Below, in pieces: positions 56,371-64,000 of a stretch of DNA of 64,000 bases. Below the pieces are notes generated by a model. The model searched no databases and was not told the origin of the DNA. It saw only the letters and a list, made by a program, of their open reading frames with translations. Made by a program: the position numbers and the translations under genes. The stretch comes from SZUA-35 sp965530755 (GTDB lineage: Bacteria; Actinomycetota; Acidimicrobiia; Acidimicrobiales; SZUA-35): the NCBI GenBank assembly GCA_965530755.1, contig CBESNA010000017.1:12735-76734 (forward strand), in the 5' to 3' direction. How positions within the stretch are numbered: the first letter of the stretch is position 1; every line of letters starts with the position of its first letter.

Positions 56371-59022
56371 GTGCGCACAAGGGTGAGCCAACGGGATTCG
56401 TTCATCACCGGCCTGGGGTTCGAGCCTGATCGGTTCCAGACCGACGCATTCGACGCACTCGACGGCGGACACAACGTGATCGTTGCCGCGCCGACGGGGG
56501 CGGGAAAGACACTCGTCGCGGCCTACGCGGTCGACCGGGCGATCAGCGTCGGTCGACGGGTGTTCTACACCACGCCGATCAAGGCGCTCTCGAATCAGAA
56601 GTACCACGATCTCGTGGCCGACTACGGCCGTGAGCACGTGGGACTGCTCACCGGTGACAACGTGATCAACGGTGAAGCCTCGGTCGTCGTGATGACCACC
56701 GAGGTCCTGCGCAACATGCTGTACGCCGGGCGGCGCCTCGATCGGCTCGATGCGGTGGTGCTCGACGAGGTGCACTACCTCCAGGACAGTTATCGGGGCC
56801 CGGTGTGGGAAGAGGTGATCATCCACCTGCCGCGAGCGATCCAGCTGGTGGCGCTCTCGGCCACCGTGTCGAACGCCGAGGAACTGGCCGAGTGGATGGC
56901 GACCGTACGAGGCGAGACGTCTCTGGTGGTCGAACATCAGCGCCCGGTGAGGCTCGAGAATCTCTATCTCGTCGGTGAGCGGAAGAGCAACAAACTCCAC
57001 CTGCTGAAGACGCTCATCGGCGGCAAGGCAAATCAGAAGGGCTTCCGCTTCGACGCCGACCTACGCCTCAACCGGGGTCGAGGCGGTGGCAACCGCTCGA
57101 AGGGCCGCCCCGCTCGCCCGTGGCGGACCCCGACCCGGATCGACACGGTCGAGACACTGCGCAAGCACGATCTGCTTCCCGCCATCCATTTCATCTTCAG
57201 CCGCGCTGCGTGCACGGATGCAGCTCGAGCAGTGGTCGACGCCGGCATGGTGCTGACGACCCCGGCCGAACGCGAGCACATCCGGGCCATCGCCAGTGAT
57301 CGCCTGGGAGCATTGACCGAGAGCGATCGGAAGGTCCTCGAGTTCGATCATTTCATGCGGGGGCTCGAGGCGGGTGTCGCACCGCACCACGCCGGGATGG
57401 TCCCGCCGATGAAAGAAACGGTCGAGGCCTGCTTCGTCCGCGGGCTCACGAAAGTCGTGTTCGCGACCGAGACGCTGGCCCTCGGCATCAACATGCCGGC
57501 CCGGACCGTCGTGCTCGACAAGCTGACGAAGTGGACCGGCGATCACCACGAGTCGCTCACACCTGCACAGTTCACACAGCTGACAGGGCGGGCCGGTCGT
57601 CGGGGGATCGACACCGAAGGCCAGGCGGTCGTGCTCTGGTCGCCGTTCGTTCCATTCGAACAGGTCGCAGGGCTGGCCGCCAGCAAGGACTTCGTACTCA
57701 CATCGGCGTTCCGTCCGACCTACAACATGGCAGCCAACCTGGTGAGGCGGTACGACCAGGAGCGGGCCAGGCAACTGTTGAACCTGTCGTTCGCTCAGTT
57801 CCGGGCCGACGCTGACGTCGTGAAGGGTGAGCAGCGGCTCGAGCGCCTCGTCGACCGGCGTCGACAGCTCGTCGGCCGCATCGAGCGCGACTTCGGGCCG
57901 CTCGACGAACTGGTTGCTGCGATCGCGACGCCCCTGCACGAACACGCCGACAGTCAGGACGTCGCCTTCGCCCTCAGCAGAATCCAACCCGGCGACATTC
58001 TCGAAGTCGATGGTCCTGATCTGCCGTCCCCGGTTGTCACGCTGTCGGTCGCTTATCGCAAGGGTCGCAGGATCAAGGTCGCCGTCGCAGATGGCGACAG
58101 CGACACCTATGAGGTGACCGTCGATCGACTCGACGGGGTACCGACGGTGATCGGCAAGGTCGAGCTGCCGCAGCCCTACCTCCCGTCGAGCGTCTCCTTC
58201 ATCCACGAGGCGGCCGATCTGCTCCGTCGGGCTCCGCTGCTGTCCAACAAGCGGCGCAAGAAGCTGGGTCCCTCCGGTGAGCTCCAGTCGGTCCAGGACG
58301 TACCTCCGCAAGCCAGGAAGGCGCTGCGACGCATCGAGCGGGTCGACAGCGACATCGACACCCTGCGGCGGGCGATGGCAAAGAGTACGGAGTCGTTGGC
58401 CCTCCAGTTCGACCGCGTGATCGACCTGCTGTCCGATCGCGGCCACCTGGACGGCTGGTCGCTCACCGACAGTGGCACGCGCTTGGCTCGCTTCTATCAC
58501 GAGTGCGACCTCCTCCTCATCGAGGCCCTCGATCAAGGGCTCTTCGACGGTCTCTCCGCTCCCGAACTCGCCGCCTTCGCCTCGACATTCACGTTCGAGG
58601 ACCGGCGCGGGGCCCTCGATGCACAGATCTGGTACCCGACTGCAGAACTCCGGCGCCGTTTCGGTGTGCTCACGAAACTCCACAAGGAATTGACCAGACG
58701 CGAACGCGACGCCCGCCTGCCCCTCACTCGACAGCCGGATCCGGGGTTCATGGCGATCGCACACGGCTGGGCCAGCGGAGGTGATCTCGACGACGTGCTC
58801 GAACCGGAGGAGATCACGGCCGGCGATTTCGTCAGAACGGCCAAGTTGTTGGTGGACGTCCTACGCCAGATCGCCCAACTCGCACCGGCCGCCGAGACCG
58901 GTCGAGCAGCGGGAGAGGCGGCCGAGGCCATTCTGAGAGACCTGGTAGCCGCCTCCTCGATGGTCGACAGCGAGGCCGAGGACGCCGTTGTCGGCGGTCG
59001 TGATGGTCATCGCGAAGGGTGA
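56371..59022 (+). CDS. helY: Ski2/Mtr4-like DEVH helicase (HelY)
   Basis: An 883-residue superfamily 2 helicase. Walker A APTGAGKT, DEVH box (VVLDEVHYL), SAT motif (LSATVSN) and motif VI TGRAGRRGID are all present. The C-terminal half, including the RNA-binding and DSHCT-like region after residue 590, matches the Ski2/HelY family. Likely works on RNA, as eukaryotic relatives do, though bacterial HelY is poorly studied. Start GTG 56371 or GTG 56383. Overlaps the next gene by 20 bases. Confidence 0.94.
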   Translation: MRTRVSQRDSFITGLGFEPDRFQTDAFDALDGGHNVIVAAPTGAGKTLVAAYAVDRAISVGRRVFYTTPIKALSNQKYHDLVADYGREHVGLLTGDNVINGEASVVVMTTEVLRNMLYAGRRLDRLDAVVLDEVHYLQDSYRGPVWEEVIIHLPRAIQLVALSATVSNAEELAEWMATVRGETSLVVEHQRPVRLENLYLVGERKSNKLHLLKTLIGGKANQKGFRFDADLRLNRGRGGGNRSKGRPARPWRTPTRIDTVETLRKHDLLPAIHFIFSRAACTDAARAVVDAGMVLTTPAEREHIRAIASDRLGALTESDRKVLEFDHFMRGLEAGVAPHHAGMVPPMKETVEACFVRGLTKVVFATETLALGINMPARTVVLDKLTKWTGDHHESLTPAQFTQLTGRAGRRGIDTEGQAVVLWSPFVPFEQVAGLAASKDFVLTSAFRPTYNMAANLVRRYDQERARQLLNLSFAQFRADADVVKGEQRLERLVDRRRQLVGRIERDFGPLDELVAAIATPLHEHADSQDVAFALSRIQPGDILEVDGPDLPSPVVTLSVAYRKGRRIKVAVADGDSDTYEVTVDRLDGVPTVIGKVELPQPYLPSSVSFIHEAADLLRRAPLLSNKRRKKLGPSGELQSVQDVPPQARKALRRIERVDSDIDTLRRAMAKSTESLALQFDRVIDLLSDRGHLDGWSLTDSGTRLARFYHECDLLLIEALDQGLFDGLSAPELAAFASTFTFEDRRGALDAQIWYPTAELRRRFGVLTKLHKELTRRERDARLPLTRQPDPGFMAIAHGWASGGDLDDVLEPEEITAGDFVRTAKLLVDVLRQIAQLAPAAETGRAAGEAAEAILRDLVAASSMVDSEAEDAVVGGRDGHREG

Positions 59023-59587
59023 ACCGTGGGGAGAGCCGGAGGGCCCTGACCCGGTCGCCGTCCTGTCTGATGATGCTGAGATCGCCCGCCGGGTCGCGCT
59101 CGAGCGCGACACGGTCATCGAGGTGCGTGGTGGGGATCTCCATCGCACGCTCGGGCTCGGCAGCGAACCCCGATCGACTCCGTTGTGGTTCCCCATGGAT
59201 CTCGGACTCGTGTCGATCGACGGGGGAGCGGAGCAACCGTTCGTCGCTCACGCCGTTGCTCGATCGAGGACCTGGTTGGGGCCCGCCGCGATCGCGATGA
59301 ACGCCGCCTGGCTCGGCGACCGATATCTCGGACCGCGGGCGCACCCAAACGACGGGCTGCTCGACATCACCGTGGGATCGGTGCCGCCTCGTCAGTTGTT
59401 CGCTGCAGCCCAGCGGGCCAAGACGGGCACGCACCTCCCGCATCCGGATCTCGAGGTACGTCGAGTCGAGTCGTGGGAGCACGAGTTCGACCGATCGCGT
59501 CTCGTGTGGCTCGACCGCCGCCTGGTCGGTCGGGGAAGGCATCTCCAGTTTCGGATCGAGCCGGACTGGTTCGTCGCGGTTGGATGA
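59003..59587 (+). CDS. Diacylglycerol-kinase-like C-terminal-domain protein
   Basis: A 194-residue protein resembling only the C-terminal half of YegS/DgkB-type lipid kinases: NAAWLGDRYLGPRAHPNDGLLDI fits the pocket segment with Asp-Gly-Leu-Leu-Asp, and THLPHPDLEVRRVESW is the later conserved part. The catalytic N-terminal GGDGT region is absent. The 5' end overlaps helY (TTG 58988 also possible), so it is translated with the helicase. May be a lipid-binding remnant or partner; the activity of such half proteins is not known to me. Confidence 0.68.
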   Translation: MVIAKGEPWGEPEGPDPVAVLSDDAEIARRVALERDTVIEVRGGDLHRTLGLGSEPRSTPLWFPMDLGLVSIDGGAEQPFVAHAVARSRTWLGPAAIAMNAAWLGDRYLGPRAHPNDGLLDITVGSVPPRQLFAAAQRAKTGTHLPHPDLEVRRVESWEHEFDRSRLVWLDRRLVGRGRHLQFRIEPDWFVAVG

Positions 59588-59674
59588 GCTGTCGGTCGAG
59601 CCCTGTCGGACGGTGCCGGAAGGCTGGATTGTCACGATCACCTGATGGTCCGCCCCTCGGCGTGGTTGAGTGAA

Positions 59675-59680
59675 TACCCT
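59675..59680 (+). promoter_or_regulatory. -10 box for ThyX-like gene (predicted leaderless)
   Basis: TACCCT, 8 bases before GTG 59689. Confidence 0.5.
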
Positions 59681-59688
59681 CTGAGACC

Positions 59689-61293
59689 GTGGGCGCCTAC
59701 GTCGTTGAAGAATTCACTCCCGCCGAAGCAGACATCCTGCGCCGGTACTTCACCAACCTCGACCAGCCTGTTTTCGCGCTCGTCAACCTGCCCGAGGTGG
59801 TCAAGGGCGCGCTGTTCGCCCGCTACTCGCGCTCGTCGAAGAGTCTGAGGCGATTGTTCGTCGACGAGTTCGTCGGCGAGCTGGACATCGCCGGGGATGC
59901 CACGGTGGATGCGACGATCGGCCTCGATCGGGCCGAAGAGCTCTACGAGAAGGTCTTCTTCGAGTACGGCGATGACTCGGTGGCCCAGTTGGGAGGCGTG
60001 CACCTCGCATGTGAGCAGGCGTCGAACCTCCTCACCAAGGTGCTCGAGTGGGGCCGGCTGGCCTCCTACCTCGAGCAGTCAACTCGCTACATCGCCTACG
60101 ACAGTCGCGCCGAGGGACGCTACCGCTACCACCGCGATCCCGAGATCCTGTCGAGTGAGTTGGGAACCCGCTACATCGGCGACCTCGACCGCATCTTCGA
60201 CACCTACTCGCAGTTGCTCCCCCAGGTCGTCGAACACGTCAAGACCACGACACCCAAATCCGACGGTGACAGCGACTTCGTTTATCGCACCGCTGTGAAG
60301 GCGAAGGCCCTCGATGCGGTGCGTGGCGTCCTGCCGGCTGCTGCGCAATCGAACGTCGGTATGTACGGCAGCGGGCAGGCGTACGAGCAACTTCTCATTC
60401 GAATGCGAGCCCACGCCCTGCCGGAGGCTCGTCACTACGCCGATCTCATGCTTGGCGAACTGCGGAAGGTCATCCCGTCCTTCGTGAAGCGGGTCGATCT
60501 CCCCGATCGTGGTGGCGACTGGAGCGAGTATCTGGCAGATGCCAGATTGTCGATCGAGGACCTGGCCGATGACCTGCTCGATACCACGCAGCCGGTGGAC
60601 ACGTCGGCCCACGTTGACTTGCTCGATTTCGATCCTGATGCCGAGGTCAAGGTGGTTGCATCGATGCTGTACTCAGCATCCAACCTGCCGGAGCGCACGA
60701 TCGAGCAACAGGTTCGCGCCATGTCGGTCGAAGATCGGCTGCGGGTCATCCGGGCCTACACCGGTGACCGTCGTAACCGGCGCCATCGACCAGGTCGTGC
60801 ACTCGAGCGTCCCTTCTACCGCTTCGACGTCCTTGCCGACTACGGAGCCTTCCGCGACCTCCAACGCCACCGGCTCCTCACCATCGAGTGGCAGCAGCTG
60901 TCGCCTCACCACGGCTACGCACGCCCCGAACTCATCGACGATGCTGGTCTGACCTCGGTGTTCGACGAGGCGATGGAGCGATCGGCGTCGTTGTACGACG
61001 TTCTGGAACCTCCGTTCGGACCGCAGGCGTCCTATGCGGTCTCGCTCGCCTACAACGTCAGGTTCAATTTCAACCTCAACGCCCGCGCCGCGATGCACAT
61101 GCTCGAGCTGCGCAGCACGCCGCAGGGTCATCCGGCCTACCGATCAGTCGTCCAGGACATGCACCGCCTCATCGCCGAGAAGGCGGGGCATCACGCCATT
61201 GCCGAGATGATGACCTTCGTCAATCACTCGACCGAGACCGAGCTGGAGCGGTTGGAGGCCGAACGTCGGGCCGAGGCCAAGCGCAGCGGCTAG
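59689..61293 (+). CDS. Two-domain ThyX-like flavin-dependent thymidylate synthase
   Basis: A 534-residue protein built from two ThyX (Thy1) domains. In the first, FEYGDDSVAQ and WGRLASYLEQSTRYIAYD align with the ThyX signature, keeping Arg123, Ser126, Ser131, Arg133 and Tyr134, but with RHR changed to WGR. In the second, the RHR triplet is present (393-395, LQRHRLLTIEW) while the downstream SxRY part is lost. ThyX methylates dUMP to dTMP with FAD and folate. Ordinary ThyX is about 220-250 residues per subunit. Activity is therefore uncertain; no thyA or dcd is in view. Confidence 0.82.
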   Translation: MGAYVVEEFTPAEADILRRYFTNLDQPVFALVNLPEVVKGALFARYSRSSKSLRRLFVDEFVGELDIAGDATVDATIGLDRAEELYEKVFFEYGDDSVAQLGGVHLACEQASNLLTKVLEWGRLASYLEQSTRYIAYDSRAEGRYRYHRDPEILSSELGTRYIGDLDRIFDTYSQLLPQVVEHVKTTTPKSDGDSDFVYRTAVKAKALDAVRGVLPAAAQSNVGMYGSGQAYEQLLIRMRAHALPEARHYADLMLGELRKVIPSFVKRVDLPDRGGDWSEYLADARLSIEDLADDLLDTTQPVDTSAHVDLLDFDPDAEVKVVASMLYSASNLPERTIEQQVRAMSVEDRLRVIRAYTGDRRNRRHRPGRALERPFYRFDVLADYGAFRDLQRHRLLTIEWQQLSPHHGYARPELIDDAGLTSVFDEAMERSASLYDVLEPPFGPQASYAVSLAYNVRFNFNLNARAAMHMLELRSTPQGHPAYRSVVQDMHRLIAEKAGHHAIAEMMTFVNHSTETELERLEAERRAEAKRSG

Positions 61294-61371
61294 TCGCCCA
61301 CAGCGCGACACGGCTTCGCCATCCATGGGCCGAAATCCTCATATGGACCCTGGCCCGGCCGATGGCTCGGA

Positions 61372-62268
61372 ATGATCTTCTCCGGCTTGCCTCGCCGTTT
61401 GTTCACTGCTGCGCTCTTCGCAACTCTGCTCGGTGGCGTCGCGTTCGTCGTCCCTGCCTCCGCCCATGAGACCTACGTGGTCGGGCCAGGTGACACCCTG
61501 TCCGAGGTGGCGCAGCGCTCCGGCACCTCGGTCTCGGCGATCATGGCGGAGAACGGTCTCGCGAACCCGCATCGCATTCGTATCGGACAACAGCTCCGTC
61601 TTCCCCATGGGACTGCTGCGCAGGCCGTCACATCAGTGGCGTCGCCGGCGTCGAGTCCGGGGACGTACACGGTCGCCCCCGGGGACACGCTCGGACACAT
61701 CGCCATTCGGCTCGGAGTGAAGCGATCGGACCTCATCTCGATCAACGGCCTGTCGAATCCGGATCGGATCCGCATCGGCCAGAAGCTCACCGTTCCGCAG
61801 GGTGGAGTCGTGCCTCGGGCCACGAGCTCCTACCAGACCATTCCCGACCGCATCACCAACGATTCTGATCGGCTCGCTCTGATTCCGATCTTCGAACGAT
61901 GGAGCAGCGCAAACAACCTGCCGGTCGAACTCGTCATGGCGGTCGCTTGGCAGGAGTCTGGCTGGAACAATGCAGCCGTCTCGAGCAAAGGTGCGGTCGG
62001 CATCGGCCAGATCATGCCGGCAACCGGTGTCTGGGTCGCCTCCGATCTCATCGGACGGCCGGAGTTGAACACCTCGAATTCCGAGGACAACATCCGGATC
62101 AGTGCGCGCTACCTGCGCTGGCTGATCGACTATCTGGGAACCGAAGAGCTGGCGCTGGCCGGCTACTACCAGGGTCCCGGAGCGGTGCGGGCAGGAATCT
62201 CCTACACCGACACCGAGCGGTACGTCGCGAACGTGATCTCCCTCCGACCCCTCTTTGCGCCGTCCTGA
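61372..62268 (+). CDS. Secreted LysM - lytic transglycosylase (SLT) protein
   Basis: A 298-residue exported peptidoglycan enzyme: signal peptide (RRLFTAALFATLLGGVAFV, cleavage after ASA), two LysM domains (about residues 33-78 and 97-143, both with GDTL and NGL-x-NP/NPDRIRIGQ), and an SLT domain with catalytic Glu in AWQESGWN and GAVGIGQIMP. Fits resuscitation or cell-wall turnover. ATG 61372 chosen; no promoter box recognised. Confidence 0.92.
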   Translation: MIFSGLPRRLFTAALFATLLGGVAFVVPASAHETYVVGPGDTLSEVAQRSGTSVSAIMAENGLANPHRIRIGQQLRLPHGTAAQAVTSVASPASSPGTYTVAPGDTLGHIAIRLGVKRSDLISINGLSNPDRIRIGQKLTVPQGGVVPRATSSYQTIPDRITNDSDRLALIPIFERWSSANNLPVELVMAVAWQESGWNNAAVSSKGAVGIGQIMPATGVWVASDLIGRPELNTSNSEDNIRISARYLRWLIDYLGTEELALAGYYQGPGAVRAGISYTDTERYVANVISLRPLFAPS

Positions 62269-62328
62269 GACGTGGCGAGTGCCACAGAGAAGTCCGAATG
62301 GGTGCCGCGCACTACCCGGTGGACTGTG

Positions 62329-62334
62329 TAGAGT
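62329..62334 (+). promoter_or_regulatory. Possible -10 box for DUF4193 gene
   Basis: TAGAGT, 36 bases before ATG 62371; a leadered transcript. Confidence 0.4.
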
Positions 62335-62370
62335 CCGCCACGTTCGCCCGGGTCCACGAAGAGAGTTTCC

Positions 62371-62850
62371 ATGAGTGACGATCTCGAAGAGACAGAAGAA
62401 GAGACAGAAGAAGAGACAGACGAAGATCTCGACGAGGATGATCTCGACGAGGATGATCTCGAGGTCGACGGCTTCGGGGACGACGATGTTGTTGCCGTCG
62501 TGGCTGGCGACGACGGAGACGAAGACGAAGACGATGACGATGACGACGAGGACGCTCCTCGTCCGAAGGCCCGCAAGGTGGTCGAGGAAGACGAAGACGA
62601 AGACGAGGACGCCGATCCCGACGACGTCGAGGAGGACCTCGACGCGATCCTGAAGAATCGGCTCGCGACCGAAGAAGACGACGACGAAGACGACGACGAA
62701 GATGCCCCCGCCGCTGTGCCGGCGAAGAAGATGGACGAGTTCGTCTGCGAGATGTGTTTCCTGGTGGTGAACCGGGACTCGTCGACAGCCAAGAATTTGC
62801 CACCCTGCTCGATGGGTGACGGGGTCGAGCCATGTCGACCCCTGGGCTGA
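62371..62850 (+). CDS. DUF4193 acidic protein
   Basis: A 159-residue, extremely acidic protein. Its first 110 residues are mostly Asp/Glu, with in-frame repeats EETE (12-base unit, three copies from 62386) and DLDED (15-base). The C-terminal ordered part DEFVCEMCFLVVNRDSS with Cys pairs is the DUF4193 core, found across Actinobacteria with no known function. Codon choice reflects the repeats. Next gene starts 6 bases downstream. Confidence 0.88.
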   Translation: MSDDLEETEEETEEETDEDLDEDDLDEDDLEVDGFGDDDVVAVVAGDDGDEDEDDDDDDEDAPRPKARKVVEEDEDEDEDADPDDVEEDLDAILKNRLATEEDDDEDDDEDAPAAVPAKKMDEFVCEMCFLVVNRDSSTAKNLPPCSMGDGVEPCRPLG

Positions 62851-62856
62851 TCGACG

Positions 62857-63348
62857 ATGCCAGACGCTGAGGATCGCAGCCCCGCCGACCAGCTGGTCGA
62901 CTTGTTCGTCTACGCGCCCGTCGGGTTTCTCTATGAGTATCGGGACGTGCTCCCGAAGTTGATCAAGCGGGGAAAGAGCCAGGTGCAGTTGGCCAAGCTC
63001 CTCGGGTCCATGGCAGCGAAACAAGGGCAGCGCACGGTCAACGAGCGCCTCGACGGGGCCGTCGACGTTGCGACATCGACGGTTGCGCAGGGCATCACCG
63101 ACGTTGGAGCCAAGATCGGGCTTGCTCCGGACGGTGCTCGAAGTACGCCGCACCACGCCGAGCCGACTTCGATCGCATCCGAGCCCATTCCGATAGCCGG
63201 CTACGACGATCTCACCGCGAAGCAGATCATCGCCTTGCTCGGCGATCTGACGCCGGCGCAACGTCAACGAATCCGCAGCCACGAGTCGGCCCACCGCGCC
63301 CGCAAGACGGTGTTGGCGAAGCTCGACGTCCTGGCTGCGACCACCTGA
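62857..63348 (+). CDS. Conserved hypothetical protein (helical)
   Basis: A 163-residue soluble protein. A first helical part (ADQLVDLFVYAPVGFLYEYRDVLPKLI) is followed by a Thr/Ser-rich spacer and a C-terminal helical hairpin (TAKQIIALLGDLTPAQRQRI, then ESAHRARKTVLAKLDVL). Such C-terminal hairpins occur in actinobacterial proteins downstream of DUF4193 or lipid-droplet-like factors; I cannot assign a function. Confidence 0.78.
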   Translation: MPDAEDRSPADQLVDLFVYAPVGFLYEYRDVLPKLIKRGKSQVQLAKLLGSMAAKQGQRTVNERLDGAVDVATSTVAQGITDVGAKIGLAPDGARSTPHHAEPTSIASEPIPIAGYDDLTAKQIIALLGDLTPAQRQRIRSHESAHRARKTVLAKLDVLAATT

Positions 63349-63349
63349 C

Positions 63350-63820
63350 GTGCCGGGTGAAGCGGCGAGGCTGGCCACGGTCGACGACGTCGACTCGATC
63401 GATCGGATTTCCGGCGACGTCGCCACAGAAACGGCCGAGAAACGGGGCGGCCCGCTGTTCCTGCGCCGCGAGAGCGGGGGAGCGGCGCGGACCCGTGCTC
63501 TGGCACTCCTCGGCTCTGGCGCAGGCTTTGCAGTGATCGGCAGCTACGACGACGTTCCGTTCGGCTATTCGCTCGTAGAGATCGAGACGCTCGATGACGG
63601 AGGACGTCTGGCCCGCATCAACGACTTGGCTGTGCAGTCAGAAGCGAGAGCGTCTGGCATCGGTGAGGCGATGATGAACCTCGTACTCGACGAAGCTCGG
63701 GCCCGCGGTTGCTTCGGGGTCGACAGTCGAGCGCTTCCGGGGGACCGCGAGACCAAGAACTTCTTCGAGAGCTTCGGGCTCAAGGCCCGGATGCTCGTCG
63801 TGCACCGCGCCCTCGACTGA
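63350..63820 (+). CDS. GNAT-family acetyltransferase
   Basis: A 156-residue GNAT: LARINDLAVQSEARASGIGEAMMNLVLDEARARGC covers beta4 and the acetyl-CoA loop (RASGIG), then FFESFGLKARMLVVHRAL. Starts at GTG one base after the previous stop. Substrate unknown. Confidence 0.88.
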   Translation: MPGEAARLATVDDVDSIDRISGDVATETAEKRGGPLFLRRESGGAARTRALALLGSGAGFAVIGSYDDVPFGYSLVEIETLDDGGRLARINDLAVQSEARASGIGEAMMNLVLDEARARGCFGVDSRALPGDRETKNFFESFGLKARMLVVHRALD

Positions 63821-64000
63821 TCAGTCCTCGTTGGTCGATTCTTCGACGACCTCACCTGTCGAGGTCTCGACCTCGACCTCACGTTGAGGCTCCGTGGCGG
63901 CCTCTGGTGCTGCCTCATGTACTGCTTCGAGTTCGGCGGGTACCTCGGGTGCTTCGAGTTCGGCGGGTACCTCGGGTGCTTCGAGTTCGGCGGGTACCTC
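63821..64000 (-). CDS. 3' end of a repeat-rich acidic protein (start outside window)
   Basis: The last 59 codons of a minus-strand gene. The visible part has three EVPAELEAP nonapeptides, then a Glu/Thr/Val-rich tail ending in STNED and a TGA at 63821-63823. The stop touches the GNAT stop, so the genes converge. Low-complexity; nothing can be said about function. Confidence 0.75.
   Translation of the reverse strand, partial: EVPAELEAPEVPAELEAPEVPAELEAVHEAAPEAATEPQREVEVETSTGEVVEESTNED
63924..64000 (-). repeat. 27-base in-frame tandem repeat
   Basis: Nearly three perfect copies of a 27-base unit (period 27 from 63924) coding for EVPAELEAP; continues past the window edge. Confidence 0.9.

Noticed and set aside
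55296..56474. 392-codon minus-strand frame opposite tatB/tatC
   Set aside because: Antisense to TatC; no homology-like motifs.
57061..58764. 567-codon minus-strand frame inside helY
   Set aside because: Shadow of the helicase gene; no domain or start signal, while the plus frame has all helicase motifs.
61633..63426. 597-codon minus-strand frame opposite the LysM and DUF4193 genes
   Set aside because: Runs through poly-acidic codons read backwards (long Val/Phe/Leu runs); the plus-strand genes are well supported.
63924..64000. CRISPR-like repeats
   Set aside because: Contiguous 27-base in-frame coding repeats with no spacers.

Overview
The window is a gene-dense, high-GC actinobacterial chromosome segment. 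It most resembles the class Acidimicrobiia (Ilumatobacter-like), although that placement is an inference. It carries the Pup-proteasome system (Arc/Mpa ATPase, Dop, Pup, PrcB, PrcA, PafA, PafB, PafC). It also has the actinobacterial order gcvH - FHA protein - FtsR-type MerR - bifunctional nuclease - second MerR known from Mycobacterium, a DUF222/HNH gene behind a perfect actinobacterial LexA box, a DUF4193 protein, and TatA, TatC and HelY next to the paf genes. Apart from one tRNA-Pro the window is protein-coding, with many 4-base stop/start overlaps.

Layout. 1-9.3 kb, mostly plus strand: end of pyrG, a Nudix ADP-ribose pyrophosphatase, an HD protein, trpS (minus), scpA-scpB-rluB, aroH-tyrA, cmk-plsC, and an RlmG/RsmC-like methyltransferase. 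9.3-20.1 kb, mostly minus: DHA2 transporter, DinB protein, ispH, PEP-mutase-like protein, DUF222/HNH, two GNATs, an MDMPI-like protein, and a three-gene lipid-modification operon (FAD amine oxidase, DUF1365, cyclopropane-fatty-acid-synthase-like). 20.3-24.9 kb: DUF512 radical SAM protein, der, a methyltransferase, and a SpoIIE-type phosphatase. 25.2-27.0 kb: tRNA-Pro(GGG), followed by about 1.7 kb bounded by a 16-bp direct repeat of the tRNA 3' end and holding two unrecognised secreted-protein genes, a probable mini-island. 27.1-41.7 kb: SRAP, DUF2079, a CDP-alcohol phosphatidyltransferase, the gcvH to MerR block, an acyl-CoA ligase, an aldolase-family protein, a GGDEF protein, hydrolases, and oligopeptidase B. 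41.7-52.8 kb: the Pup-proteasome cluster (with dapD inside it) running into lepB. 52.8-54.4 kb, minus: a secreted RNase Sa-type ribonuclease with its barstar inhibitor and a GDPD. 54.6-64 kb: zinc-ribbon protein, tatA-tatC-helY, a lipid-kinase-like fragment protein, a two-domain ThyX-like protein, a LysM/transglycosylase, DUF4193, and the 3' end of a repeat-rich gene.

How the parts connect. Pup is encoded with a C-terminal Gln, so Dop must deamidate it before PafA can attach it to substrates; Arc then feeds tagged proteins to PrcBA. PafB and PafC are WYL regulators that activate the DNA-damage response in mycobacteria. Other damage-linked genes here are SRAP and the LexA-controlled DUF222/HNH gene.

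The most general signal is regulatory. At 23 genes a TANNNT hexamer lies exactly 6-8 bases before the start codon, which predicts widespread leaderless transcripts. It also settles several start codons (scpA, cmk, phosphoglycerate-mutase-like protein, prcB).
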